The notes under the pieces were generated by a model that worked only from the letters and a program-made list of their open reading frames with translations, had not been told where the DNA came from and did no database searches. From NCBI RefSeq assembly GCF_016801775.1, contig NZ_CP069007.1:28114-92113 (forward strand): a DNA stretch of 64,000 nt, in the 5' to 3' direction. Below, piece after piece: positions 1-8,855 of the stretch. This DNA is from Sulfitobacter mediterraneus (GTDB lineage Bacteria; Pseudomonadota; Alphaproteobacteria; Rhodobacterales; Rhodobacteraceae). Both the position numbers and the translations under genes were made by a program. Within the stretch, counting starts at the first letter, position 1; the number at the start of each line of letters is the position of its first letter.

Positions 1-1320
1 GGCCATGATCTCGGTCTCCAGCAGACTTTGATTTGTCTCGTTCAACAGCGTCGCCAGATGGTTCTGCATCAGGCTGGATCGTGGCCGGTCAAGCGCCTTC
101 AGAAGCCTTTCATTCACATGCGATATGACGCCGTCCTTGGTAAGCATACAAAAGACCGTGTGGTCCTCGATCGCATTGCGATAAAACTGTTTTGACCGCA
201 CCTCCGATTGCAGGACGTTCTTGCGGGCTTCGGCCAGCTGCGCATTGCGCCGCACCTGAAACGCCAAAAACGCAAGTGACAGAACAATCAGTGTGCCAAG
301 CCCGATCACCGGCCACTGGTATGCGGAATAAATCCGCGTCGCCGCACGGCGCAGATAGTTTTCATATGGCCGCGCCCGGAGCGAGATCAAAAGCTCATGC
401 ACCGTTTGGTAGTTTTGCGGCGCTTGCCACACCACGCCGCCCGCCGATTGTGACACGTCGCTGTCCACGGTCACCGACAACAGGCTGTTGATCACCAGCG
501 CCAAAACCTCTTCTGGGACATCCGGCACCGCCGAGATGACCCAATCAGGATAAAGCGGCGTGCTGACCCAGAACGGATAACCGTCGTGATCCATCGCCCC
601 CAAGGGTCGAAAATCATCCAGCGACAGCGCCCCCTGTTTGGCAAGGTTCTCCAAAACCCCGGCGCGGACCACCCCGACATCGACGAGGCCGGTTTGCACC
701 GCATAAACAACCTCGCGCTGGTTGCCGCCCGAAAACATCACGTTCGAACCAAAGTCTTCCGGCTCCAGCCGGTTTTTGCGAAACTCCTGCTGTGCCAATT
801 GCCAGCCGGTCATCTCCTGCGCTGCAACCCCCATGATCGGGCGGCCTGCAACATCTTCCAAATCGCGGATATCACTGTCAGCGCGGACAAACACCACCGC
901 GCCCGTTTCGTCATAGGTGACACCGTTCCACATATGCGCAACAGACAGCAACGCCCGCGCCCCGCTTTCGACTTCACCCACCACAAAGGTGGCAGGATCG
1001 CCAAGGAACAGATCAATCCGGTCCTCCGCAATACCGTCAAGCAATGACAGATCCGTATGCGGCTCGATCTTGAACCGATAGGGCAGGTTCTGGTTTTCGG
1101 CGGCGCCGTTCAACAGATCAATGGTCGGTGTCCACGCCTCCAACGCGCGTGTCGCGCCTTCGGTCGCCAGAATGCCAACCCGGATTTCAGTGTCAGAGGT
1201 GTCCTGCGCCATCGCGGCGCGGCCCGCCACCATCCACAGCGCACAGACAATCACCAACCCGAGCCGCACAAGCGCCCCGATCGTCAGCCCTGTCGGCATG
1301 ATGTGAAAAAGGCGGTGCAT
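1..1320 (-). CDS. Sensor kinase N-terminal part: PhnD-like periplasmic domain, TM, PAS (partial)
   Basis: Open frame of 440 codons that runs off the left edge, so the catalytic kinase part is not visible. It opens with MHRLFHIM and a hydrophobic signal/TM segment (about residues 12-36, ending AAMAQ). A periplasmic domain of the phosphonate-binding (PhnD) type follows, with phrases such as VGILATEGATRALEAW and FSGGNQREVVYAV. A second TM segment lies near residues 335-355 and a PAS-like domain starts near 377 (FYRNAIEDHTVFCMLTKDG). The ATG at 1320 lies 6 nt after the HPt stop, implying one transcript. Inference: a membrane sensor that binds a small periplasmic ligand and passes phosphate through the adjacent HPt protein. 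A histidine kinase is the most likely full product, but another output domain cannot be excluded. Confidence 0.75.
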   Translation of the reverse strand, partial: MHRLFHIMPTGLTIGALVRLGLVIVCALWMVAGRAAMAQDTSDTEIRVGILATEGATRALEAWTPTIDLLNGAAENQNLPYRFKIEPHTDLSLLDGIAEDRIDLFLGDPATFVVGEVESGARALLSVAHMWNGVTYDETGAVVFVRADSDIRDLEDVAGRPIMGVAAQEMTGWQLAQQEFRKNRLEPEDFGSNVMFSGGNQREVVYAVQTGLVDVGVVRAGVLENLAKQGALSLDDFRPLGAMDHDGYPFWVSTPLYPDWVISAVPDVPEEVLALVINSLLSVTVDSDVSQSAGGVVWQAPQNYQTVHELLISLRARPYENYLRRAATRIYSAYQWPVIGLGTLIVLSLAFLAFQVRRNAQLAEARKNVLQSEVRSKQFYRNAIEDHTVFCMLTKDGVISHVNERLLKALDRPRSSLMQNHLATLLNETNQSLLETEIMA

Positions 1321-1326
1321 GCGCGA

Positions 1327-1683
1327 TCAGGTCACGTTCAAGCTTGCGTCGATCTGGTCGAGCATCGCAACCAGGTCCGCTTCGATCCCCTCGGTATTCA
1401 TCGGTCGCGGCCCGTCCTGAACATCGCGGATGTTCTGTTCCAGCTTTGCGGCCATCGCGCCAATCTCTGCAAATCCGAAAGAACCCGCCTGCCCGTGCAA
1501 CTTGTGCGCACGTTGGCAAATTTCATCGACCACCTTTTCGGTGTCTTCATCTTCATAAAGCTGATCCATCAAGGCGTCGAACTCTGCAACGCGCTCTGGC
1601 ATGGATTGTACAAACCGTTCTTTGATCTTGGCCAGGCCGGCCTGCAACTTTTCGAGATTCGAATCTTGGGGTGCCTGCATCAT
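1327..1683 (-). CDS. HPt domain phosphotransfer protein
   Basis: A 118-residue stand-alone histidine phosphotransfer protein. The diagnostic motif AHKLHGQAGSFGF is present, and His60 in it is the expected phosphoacceptor. The length is that of a single HPt four-helix bundle with no other domain. It is the first gene of a minus-strand unit with the sensor kinase, 6 nt upstream of that gene. A perfect CtrA-type box lies about 108 nt upstream of its start. Its likely role is to move phosphoryl groups between the kinase and a response regulator, plausibly the one at 1883-2857. Confidence 0.85.
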   Translation of the reverse strand: MMQAPQDSNLEKLQAGLAKIKERFVQSMPERVAEFDALMDQLYEDEDTEKVVDEICQRAHKLHGQAGSFGFAEIGAMAAKLEQNIRDVQDGPRPMNTEGIEADLVAMLDQIDASLNVT

Positions 1684-1790
1684 GGTTTCAAACTGCCTCG
1701 GGTGGTTTTTGTATTTTCGGTATTTTTCCTACCGTTAAGGACAATCTTAACATAAAGCGGAAAACCGGTCTCTGAAAATTCCCGCATAAG

Positions 1791-1805
1791 TTAAATCGTG
1801 GTTAA
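1791..1805 (-). promoter_or_regulatory. CtrA-type box upstream of HPt/kinase operon
   Basis: Read on the minus strand, the sequence is TTAACCACGATTTAAC, an exact TTAA-N7-TTAAC match to the CtrA consensus. It lies in the 199-bp gap upstream of the HPt gene and points toward it. A second, imperfectly spaced pair (TTAA-N8-TTAA) lies at 1735-1750. Binding is inferred, not shown. Confidence 0.6.
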
Positions 1806-1882
1806 GGAATTGAATCCGAATTTCACGTTCTCGTGTCTCTGCGGCCTTTTTGCCACGGCCCACTCAACAGGAGGCGCCTTGC

Positions 1883-2857
1883 CTATTGGAAACTGAGCCT
1901 TTGAAACAGGCGCGCTGCGATTGACCGTGCCGGCCGGTCCACGTGGCTGGCCTCGCGGCTTTCCAAACCGTCCAGCGCCCGTTCGATAAACTTCAGATCC
2001 TTGGGCCGGTCAAAGGCCTTGGGCACACAGGCCGGACCAACAATGACGCTCAACCCATTCACGGCGATGCCGGATGGCACATATTCATCTTCGCTCAGAA
2101 CCAGCGCCAGCTCGCTTTGCAGCGCGGTGATGTCCATCAAACGGGTGTGATCGCAAATGCACAAGAACTTGCCCTCACCGATGTAGGACATGAACGCCTG
2201 AGTGCCGAGCAAGGTTTCCGAAATCGCCCGCGCAATCCCGGTCAAAACCTTGGCAAACCGTGCGCTGGTGGTGGTGGCATGCACCTCTTTTAGTTCGGGA
2301 ATATGGATCGCAAAGGCGACCATCGCAAAAATGCGCTGCTTCTGGATCGACCGGGCATAATTCTCCAGCACCGTCATGCGGATGAACCCGTTTACCGACC
2401 CTGTCACGGGAACCGGATAATCATAGCCGGTCTTGGGCGTTGCGCCACGTCCAGTGGGGTCAAACATACCCATGCGCCCATAAGGGTTGCTCCGCTCCAC
2501 ATTCCGCACCCGCGACATCAGCTCAACCACATCAAACGGTTTGACGGTGTAGTCGGTCGCGCCTGCGGCAAAGGCATAATCGATATAGGGTTTATCGCTC
2601 ATCGCCGTGATCATCAGGATCGGGGTTTCCGCATAATCGGGCATCTGCCGCACGGTGCGGCACAGTTCGATCCCGTCCATGCCGGGCATCTGGATATCCA
2701 GCATCAAACAATCAAAGGGCGCATCCTGCGCGTGCAGGGCGGTCAAGGCATCGTCTGCACCTGTGGCTGTAACCAGATCTTCATATCCATAGCCGGACAG
2801 AATTTCGGTCAGCAGGTCGAGAATTACCGGGTCATCATCAACGATCAGAAACTTCAT
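1883..2857 (-). CDS. Response regulator: receiver plus degenerate GGDEF-like domain
   Basis: The N-terminal receiver starts MKFLIVDDDP, with phosphoacceptor Asp54 in LMLDIQMPGMDG, Thr in MITAMS and Lys in VKPFD, so it looks phosphorylatable. The C-terminal half (about residues 150-290) resembles a diguanylate cyclase fold (RIFAMVAFAI, then a GGDEF-position hairpin). The active-site loop reads YIGEGKF instead of GG[DE]EF, so catalysis is unlikely. The start at 2857 is chosen because the receiver begins exactly there; a longer in-frame extension to 3049 lacks domain sense. The product is 324 residues. It is a probable target of the HPt/kinase pair next door, acting through protein contact or c-di-GMP/GTP sensing (inference). 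Confidence 0.8.
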   Translation of the reverse strand: MKFLIVDDDPVILDLLTEILSGYGYEDLVTATGADDALTALHAQDAPFDCLMLDIQMPGMDGIELCRTVRQMPDYAETPILMITAMSDKPYIDYAFAAGATDYTVKPFDVVELMSRVRNVERSNPYGRMGMFDPTGRGATPKTGYDYPVPVTGSVNGFIRMTVLENYARSIQKQRIFAMVAFAIHIPELKEVHATTTSARFAKVLTGIARAISETLLGTQAFMSYIGEGKFLCICDHTRLMDITALQSELALVLSEDEYVPSGIAVNGLSVIVGPACVPKAFDRPKDLKFIERALDGLESREASHVDRPARSIAARLFQRLSFQ

Positions 2858-3075
2858 GTTTTGCTTCAACACCCTTGCGAGTGTTCCATTCAATGTCCGC
2901 CTCTGACGCGCAACCGCAGAGATGGAAAGCCTCTTTTGCCTTCTGGCAGAGAGCGGCGAACAGGATAAGCCCCACCCAATTCTACCGATGCTAGAGTGGT
3001 GGCACGAGAATGTGGCGCAATTTAGACAGCTTGCCTCAAATCCTAACAATGACCGCGATTTTTTGATTTAATTGG

Positions 3076-3090
3076 TTAACGCTCTGTTAA
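3076..3090 (-). promoter_or_regulatory. CtrA-type box upstream of the response regulator
   Basis: Minus-strand reading TTAACAGAGCGTTAAC is an exact TTAA-N7-TTAAC match. It lies 219 nt upstream of the response-regulator ATG and overlaps the last codons of iorB. An extra TTAA 4 nt away makes the region AT-rich. Function is inferred from the consensus and from the similar box at 1791. Confidence 0.5.
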
Positions 3091-4625
3091 ATAAAGCTTC
3101 TGATCGTCTGTATGGCACCGTCCAGCGCCTTGCCGTCCGGGTCTTGCAGTGCCGCTTCGCGCAGACGTGCGACCCATTCCGCCGCATCCTCGCGCCCGTC
3201 CAACAGTTTGGCGGCCTCCATCACCTTGGCAAACTTCGACAGCCCCCGCGCATGGGTATCCGAGTATCCTTTGACAAGCCGTCTGCATTTCAACAACTCG
3301 ACGGACAGCGCATAGTCGCGTTCCAACGGGGCAAGACTGTGGCGTAGCCAATCCTTCAAATGGGCCTGTTCGACCTCATGCCGCCGCGTGCGCCGCCGAT
3401 ATCCCTTCAGCCCGCCCAGCAGATGCAACATCACAAAAGACCGCAACCGATGCGTCCGCAGCCGCCGACCCTTGTTGAACCACCGGTCCAGCAGCGCCAT
3501 GCGGCGCGGGCTGGCCTCCCATTTCGCGCCCATCTTCGCGGGCATCAGGCTGGCGATCTCTTCGGCGCGGGGATGAAAAAACTCCATCAGCTCAAGCACC
3601 TGCCCATCGCCGACATTCATCTCGCCATTGATCCGGTCAAACCTTGTGCTGCGTGTCTTGAGATCGGCCACCCGAATGATGTCATCATAGGCCATAGCAT
3701 TGGCAACATATTTTGCCGCCGCAGCGCTCAGCGCCCAGTCATGCGCCGCAGTGTCACGGGCCAAGACACCCTCAAGATGATCAAGGTATTCACCGCCATA
3801 GGCACAATCGAGAAAATCCACGACCTTGGCCAAACCGGCCTTTGCCATGTCTTGCACGGGGTCCGGCATCGCGGCAATCCGCGCCATCAAGGCCTGCCAG
3901 TCTTTCATCATTGCGGGCGGGCCGCTGACCTGAGCGCTGTCCGCTGCAGCTGCCGGTGCCTCCAAGGCCGCCCCTTCGCCCTGCGCCGCCTCAAACCCGG
4001 CGGCAAAACCGCGCAAGGAGGCTTCAACCCCTTTGCCGCCCGCGCGGATCGCCTCTTCGAACGCGGCGCGGGGAAACGGCAAGGCGCCTGATCCCGCCAA
4101 AGCGCCAAACAGGCTGGAGGAAATCACCGACCCCTGTTCAATGGCCAGCTTGTCCATATCCGCAAGGATCAATCGCTGCGCAGCAATCTCTGCTGCGGCG
4201 CGCACTTCGTCGGCATCGGCAATCCCGTCACCGGGAGCCATTTTCTCAGACACTGCAAGCGCCCGATGTGTCGATCCAATCAAGGTGGTGCGATCCGGCG
4301 TCACAAAGCCGCGCATGATGGACCGGCCCACCTCCATCATCTCGGCGGCGATCATCACATCCACATCACCCCCCGACGGGGCCAGCGCAAAAACCGGTGC
4401 CTGATCGCTCTTTGGGGTCATCTCAACATAATAGATTGTCGCGCCCGTCCGCTGGGCCACGCCCGCCACCGATGTCGCCTGACAGGCATAGCCCTGCGCC
4501 CGCGCCAAGGCTTCGATCCAGCCGGTCAAAACGCCGCCGCCCTGCCCGCCTACGGCCAGCACCGCCAGCTTGATGATCTGCCCCACGCGGGCATCCGGCG
4601 TCTTTTGTTGCAAGACCATGTTCAT
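3087..4625 (-). CDS. iorB: Indolepyruvate oxidoreductase, beta subunit (long IorB form)
   Basis: A 512-residue protein. The N-terminal gamma-type domain of 2-oxoacid:acceptor oxidoreductases has the loop VGGQGGGVLTGW (about residues 26-37) and a Rossmann-like fold to about residue 210. The C-terminal half is the long extension seen in aerobic IorB proteins. With IorA it would oxidatively decarboxylate arylpyruvates (indolepyruvate, phenylpyruvate) to aryl-acetyl-CoA. Its ATG overlaps the iorA stop by 4 nt (ATGA), indicating translational coupling. It is the last gene of the minus-strand operon that starts at 9647. The true substrate is uncertain, because the neighbours suggest a specialised pathway. 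Confidence 0.85.
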   Translation of the reverse strand: MNMVLQQKTPDARVGQIIKLAVLAVGGQGGGVLTGWIEALARAQGYACQATSVAGVAQRTGATIYYVEMTPKSDQAPVFALAPSGGDVDVMIAAEMMEVGRSIMRGFVTPDRTTLIGSTHRALAVSEKMAPGDGIADADEVRAAAEIAAQRLILADMDKLAIEQGSVISSSLFGALAGSGALPFPRAAFEEAIRAGGKGVEASLRGFAAGFEAAQGEGAALEAPAAAADSAQVSGPPAMMKDWQALMARIAAMPDPVQDMAKAGLAKVVDFLDCAYGGEYLDHLEGVLARDTAAHDWALSAAAAKYVANAMAYDDIIRVADLKTRSTRFDRINGEMNVGDGQVLELMEFFHPRAEEIASLMPAKMGAKWEASPRRMALLDRWFNKGRRLRTHRLRSFVMLHLLGGLKGYRRRTRRHEVEQAHLKDWLRHSLAPLERDYALSVELLKCRRLVKGYSDTHARGLSKFAKVMEAAKLLDGREDAAEWVARLREAALQDPDGKALDGAIQTIRSFI

Positions 4626-6772
4626 TGGCCCGCCCCCATGACAGCCAATCGTTTGCCCGCTCGCCGCCTTTGCAACCAGCCAATGACCCGCACCCTGAGC
4701 CCAGCCCGCCAGCGTTCAAATCCGCCGGGGTTATGCACCACATCCGCCCGATAAAACGATGGGCACAGAACCGCGGCATCCGCCACCTCGCCGCAATTTC
4801 CACAGCCCACACAAGTTTGATCAATATGCGCAACCGGATCATCGCGCAGCGGATCGTCCAGCCGTTTCAATGACAAAGACGGACAGCCCGACAACCGGAT
4901 ACAGGCGTGATCGCCCGTACACACATCCGCGTCCACACCAAAGCGCGGCACATCCACCCGCCGCCCTTCCTTGATCGCGGCATTGCGCAGGGGTTTTTCC
5001 CGCCGCTGTTTGTTCAGCATACATTCGGAAGAGGCCACGATCACCTTGGGCCCTTTGAAATCCGTCAGCAATGCCTCGCGCACCGTGTCGCGCACCTTGG
5101 CCACGTCATAGGTGTGATCAATCTGGCGAATCCATTCCACCCCCACACCCTTGAGCGCGGCAGAGATCGGATTGCCCGTTGATTTGGTGTCATTATGCGC
5201 CCGAGAAGACAGAACATCCTGCCCCCCCGTCGCGGCGGAATAATAGTTATCGACAATCACAACAACATTGTCGGACTTGTTGAACACCATGTTCCCGATC
5301 GAGCTGGACAACCCGTTGTGCCAGAACCCGCCATCCCCCAGCATCGAAATGGCCCGCCGTTCGCCGCCCCCGTCAAAGGCCGCATTGGCCGCTGGTCCCA
5401 GGCCATAGCCCATCGTCGCGCCGCCAATCTCAAAGGGCGGCAAAGAGCCAAACAAATGGCATCCGATATCGCCTGTGATCTGGTGCTTGCCCAACTCCTG
5501 TTCAACCAGCTTCATACCCGCAAAAATCGGCCGTTCGGGGCATCCTGTACAAAATCCCGGTGGACGGATCGGCACGGTCTTGCTCAGGTCCGGGATCTGC
5601 GGCGCTTCGGCATTGGGGGCACGCACCTTGCCCGGCAACATCTCCGGCGCGGCGGCTTTCAAAAACGCCGTGACCCCGTCCAACATCACCTGTCCGGTGT
5701 ATTCCCCCGCCATCGGCAAGACGTCCTTGCCATAGAGCTTGAGCTTGGCCCCCGCCTTGTAAAGGAACGCGCCAAGCTGCTGTTCGATATGCTCCGGCTG
5801 GCCTTCCTCGACCACCAGAATATGATCCTTGCCCGCACAGAAGGCGTCAAATTCGTCTCTCACAATGGGATAAGTGACGTTCAGGCAGTAAATCGGCACC
5901 TCGGTCTTGCCAAAAACATCGGCCAGCCCAAGCCGCTGCAAGGCGCGGATCAACCCGTTGTACATGCCCCCCTGCACCACGATTCCCAGTGGCGCTTTTT
6001 CGGGGCCGAACACCTCGTTCAGCTTGTTTTCCGTGATGAATCTTTCCGCCGCCGGCCAGCGGTTCTTGATCTTGTCCTGCTCGTGCACATAGCTCATCGG
6101 CGGCAGCACAACCCGGTTGAAATCCGACTGCGGATTGGCAATCGCCTGTTTCACCGTCAGCGGCGGCGCAACGTTGTCGCGGGTTTCAAAGCTGCCGGTC
6201 ACATGGCACGACCGGATGCGCACCATCAACATCACCGGCGTATTGCTGGCCTCGGACAGCTCAAACCCGTCTTTCACCGCCTTGGTGATCGACGGCAGGT
6301 TCGGGCGCGGGTCGAGCAGCCAAAACTGCGATTTCATCGCAAATCCGTGGGACCGTTCCTGCATGATCGACGATCCCTCGCCGTAATCCTCGCCAACGAT
6401 GATCAACGCCCCGCCATTGACGCCGCTGGAACACAGGTTCGCCAAGGCATCGGACGCCACATTGACCCCGACCGGCCCTTTAAACGTCACCGCGCCGCGA
6501 ATGGGATAATGCACCGATGCCGCCAGCATCGCCGCCGCTGCCGCCTCGCTTGCGTTGGCCTCAAACCGCACGCCCAGCTCGGCCATCAATTCCTCGGCGT
6601 CCGCCAGAACATCCATCAGATGCGAGATCGGCGCGCCCTGATAGCCACCCACATAGCCCACACCGTTTTCCAAAAGCGCCTTGGTGATCGCCAGAATCCC
6701 TTCACCGGTGAAGGTATCACCTGCACCCTTGCGCAGATGCTCCACCTCCGCTTTGAAAGACCGTTCAGCCAT
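4622..6772 (-). CDS. iorA: Indolepyruvate oxidoreductase, alpha subunit (TPP and Fe-S)
   Basis: A 716-residue thiamine-pyrophosphate enzyme. The N-terminal domain carries pyruvate:ferredoxin oxidoreductase features (GGYQGAPISHLMD). The TPP-binding motif MLGDGGFWHNGLSSSIGN sits near residue 480. A C-terminal ferredoxin-like domain contains clustered cysteines (CTGDHACIRLSGCPS and CVGCGNC). It converts arylpyruvate plus CoA to aryl-acyl-CoA and CO2 in the cytoplasm, with IorB. It starts 41 nt after the MarR gene stop, in the same operon. The tail after the Fe-S domain is rich in Arg and of unknown use. Confidence 0.88.
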   Translation of the reverse strand: MAERSFKAEVEHLRKGAGDTFTGEGILAITKALLENGVGYVGGYQGAPISHLMDVLADAEELMAELGVRFEANASEAAAAAMLAASVHYPIRGAVTFKGPVGVNVASDALANLCSSGVNGGALIIVGEDYGEGSSIMQERSHGFAMKSQFWLLDPRPNLPSITKAVKDGFELSEASNTPVMLMVRIRSCHVTGSFETRDNVAPPLTVKQAIANPQSDFNRVVLPPMSYVHEQDKIKNRWPAAERFITENKLNEVFGPEKAPLGIVVQGGMYNGLIRALQRLGLADVFGKTEVPIYCLNVTYPIVRDEFDAFCAGKDHILVVEEGQPEHIEQQLGAFLYKAGAKLKLYGKDVLPMAGEYTGQVMLDGVTAFLKAAAPEMLPGKVRAPNAEAPQIPDLSKTVPIRPPGFCTGCPERPIFAGMKLVEQELGKHQITGDIGCHLFGSLPPFEIGGATMGYGLGPAANAAFDGGGERRAISMLGDGGFWHNGLSSSIGNMVFNKSDNVVVIVDNYYSAATGGQDVLSSRAHNDTKSTGNPISAALKGVGVEWIRQIDHTYDVAKVRDTVREALLTDFKGPKVIVASSECMLNKQRREKPLRNAAIKEGRRVDVPRFGVDADVCTGDHACIRLSGCPSLSLKRLDDPLRDDPVAHIDQTCVGCGNCGEVADAAVLCPSFYRADVVHNPGGFERWRAGLRVRVIGWLQRRRAGKRLAVMGAGQ

Positions 6773-6813
6773 GATTGAAACTCCGGTTCTTGTCTCTGGG
6801 CGCAGCCTGGCGC

Positions 6814-7293
6814 TTAGAAATCATGCTTGCGAATGTTGCGCAGGATCTTTTGCAACGTGCCGACAAAGGCCCGCTTCTCATCTTCATCGATGCCGACAAA
6901 CATCGCCTCATAGGCCGCCGCCATATGCGGCCAAAGCCGCTCGTAGGCTTCGCGCCCGGTGTTGGTCAGAAACACCCGCGTGGCGCGGCTGTCGTTCTCG
7001 TCGGTCTCCCGACGGATCAACCCGTTCTGCGCCAGTTGGTCCAGCGCCCGGCTGAGTGTCGATTGTTGCACCACCGCATAGACCGCCAGTTCGCGGATCA
7101 GCACTCCATCAACCACAGACAAAACCGCCAGTGAACGCATCTGTGGTGTGGTCAGACCCAACGCCGCCATCTCCGAATTGATCGCCGCGTTATACCGCCC
7201 GATAATCCGGTTCATCAGATAGGGCGCAAAGTTCTCCAGCCCCATTTCCCCAAGGCGGGGGGATGCCACGTCAGCGTCTTTCATATCGGTCAT
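6814..7293 (-). CDS. MarR-family transcriptional regulator
   Basis: A 159-residue winged-helix protein with the MarR core: LTTPQMRSLAVLSV, recognition helix region VVQQSTLSRALDQLAQNGL, and wing RRETDENDSRATRVFLT. It overlaps the upstream FAD oxidoreductase stop by 4 nt and precedes iorA, so it is co-transcribed with the genes it probably controls. The likely ligand is an aromatic or heterocyclic pathway intermediate (inference). It is a candidate binder of the shared 9741/22803 sequence, though no direct evidence links them. Confidence 0.85.
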   Translation of the reverse strand: MTDMKDADVASPRLGEMGLENFAPYLMNRIIGRYNAAINSEMAALGLTTPQMRSLAVLSVVDGVLIRELAVYAVVQQSTLSRALDQLAQNGLIRRETDENDSRATRVFLTNTGREAYERLWPHMAAAYEAMFVGIDEDEKRAFVGTLQKILRNIRKHDF

Positions 7294-8852
7294 GCACCAA
7301 GCCTTTTTGCCACGTTGAAACCTGATCCTCCGCCTAGCCCCGGACCGGGATGGGTGGAAGCACCAATATGAAAAAGCCCGGCAACGTCGGTGTCATTGTT
7401 CACCTGCCCAGCCTGCGGCCGCCAGACAAAGAACTGATCCATCGCGCAGGCCCCGCCATAGGGATCACCGCCGACCAGATTGATGTTCATCTGTTCCAGA
7501 TCAGCAGGGGAATAGGCCCGCCGCTTCAGCTTGATCTGATCCCAGTTGCGGATGTGTCGCGCCAGGATGGCCTCAATGCGGTCGGCAAAAGCCTCGCGCA
7601 TGGTCTCGGTCCATTCCGGCACGGTGGCAATCTCGCCCGCCGCATCGCCCTTGATCACTCCCGGCGCATCGGGGATCTGCAGCCACAGCAGCGCCTTACC
7701 ATCGGGGCAGCGGCTGGGATCCATCCGGTGCGGTTGCCCCACACAGATCGTGGGACAAGCGGGCAAAAGCCCGCGTTCGGCTTCATTGCTTGATTTAGAG
7801 ACTGAATCGACCCCATCCGCCAAATGGATCAGCGCCACATCATCCAGCCCTTCGGCGGCCCATTCCACCGGACCGTCCAACGCAAAATGCAGCTGGAAAT
7901 TGCCCCGCCCATGGCGGAATTTCTTGGTCTCATCCGGGCGCGGCTGATCGGCCAGCAACCCGTCATAGAGTTGCCCCGGCGCGGTGCTGGCAATCACATT
8001 GCCCGCCTCGATCCGCTCGCCCGTCGCGGTCTGCACGCCCACGGCTTTGCCATTCTCAATCAGGATCTTGGCCGCCTCAACACCCGTGCGGATTTCCCCG
8101 CCATTCGCCTTTATCAGAGAGGCAAATGCCGTTGCCGCCTGCCCTGCTCCGCCTTTGACAACCGGCGCGCCCGCCGCCTCAAGGGCAAAGGCGATGACCC
8201 GCGCCATCTGGCCGCCATAGCTGGCTTCCGGCGTCAATCCCACATGCAAAACCCATGGCGCCCAAAGTGCCTGAACATCTGCACTTTGATACCGTGTTTC
8301 CAACCATCCGCGGGCCGGTTCCAACGCTGCCCCGAACCAGGCCTTGAGCGGGGTCAAGCCACGCTTCCACGCCTGTTTCGCCAACAGCCACGCCGTCTGC
8401 CGGGACCACAAAGGTTGCCCCAGCAGCGCAAACAGAAACTCCGCATCCTGCTCAATCGCGCCCACATCTGCGCGGTGCTGATCGCCATCCCCTGCGGCAC
8501 GGGCATTGAATGCGGCGACATTGGCGTCGCGATCCATGCTCAGCGTCAGGGCCGATCCATCCGGTCGCAACACCGCTGTCGGATGCTGTGTGTGACAGAA
8601 CTCCAACCCGTGTTTCGCCAGATCCTCGCCCAAGGCCCCATGCGCCGGACCGGTCAGAAACAGAACAAAGGTCGCCGCCATCACATCGTGATGATATCCC
8701 GGCAATGTCACATCATCCGAAGTGTACATACACCCGCCGATGCGGTCTTCGCGTTCAATCACCAGCACGCTGTCGCCCTTGCGCACCAGCATCGCGGCGG
8801 CCACCAATGCATTGATGCCCGACCCGATGATCAGATGGTCAACCTTTGACAC
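7290..8852 (-). CDS. Phytoene-desaturase-like FAD-dependent oxidoreductase
   Basis: A 520-residue flavoprotein with the N-terminal dinucleotide fold HLIIGSGINALVAAAMLVRK and the following acidic residue (VIERE), then GGCMYTSDD, as in the phytoene dehydrogenase/NAD(P)-binding Rossmann family. The C-terminal GLFHIGASTHPGPGLGGGSG is the second FAD-contact motif of this family. It uses a GTG start at 8852 with AAGGG 7 nt upstream, 3 nt after the cyclase stop. It is paralogous to the gene at 9785 on the other strand. The reaction is presumably desaturation or oxidation of an organic substrate, not necessarily a carotenoid, since no other carotenoid genes are nearby. A TTTAGAGACTG repeat lies inside it at 7794. 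Confidence 0.8.
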   Translation of the reverse strand: MSKVDHLIIGSGINALVAAAMLVRKGDSVLVIEREDRIGGCMYTSDDVTLPGYHHDVMAATFVLFLTGPAHGALGEDLAKHGLEFCHTQHPTAVLRPDGSALTLSMDRDANVAAFNARAAGDGDQHRADVGAIEQDAEFLFALLGQPLWSRQTAWLLAKQAWKRGLTPLKAWFGAALEPARGWLETRYQSADVQALWAPWVLHVGLTPEASYGGQMARVIAFALEAAGAPVVKGGAGQAATAFASLIKANGGEIRTGVEAAKILIENGKAVGVQTATGERIEAGNVIASTAPGQLYDGLLADQPRPDETKKFRHGRGNFQLHFALDGPVEWAAEGLDDVALIHLADGVDSVSKSSNEAERGLLPACPTICVGQPHRMDPSRCPDGKALLWLQIPDAPGVIKGDAAGEIATVPEWTETMREAFADRIEAILARHIRNWDQIKLKRRAYSPADLEQMNINLVGGDPYGGACAMDQFFVWRPQAGQVNNDTDVAGLFHIGASTHPGPGLGGGSGFNVAKRLGA

Positions 8853-8855
8853 CCG

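Noticed and set aside
1735..1750. TTAAGGACAATCTTAA upstream of the HPt gene as a second CtrA box
   Set aside because: The spacer is 8 bp; the exact box at 1791-1805 is the better candidate.
5195..6778. 527-codon plus-strand open frame across from iorA
   Set aside because: It is antisense to a strongly recognised gene with intact TPP and Fe-S motifs; its translation has no family sense and results from GC-rich codon use.
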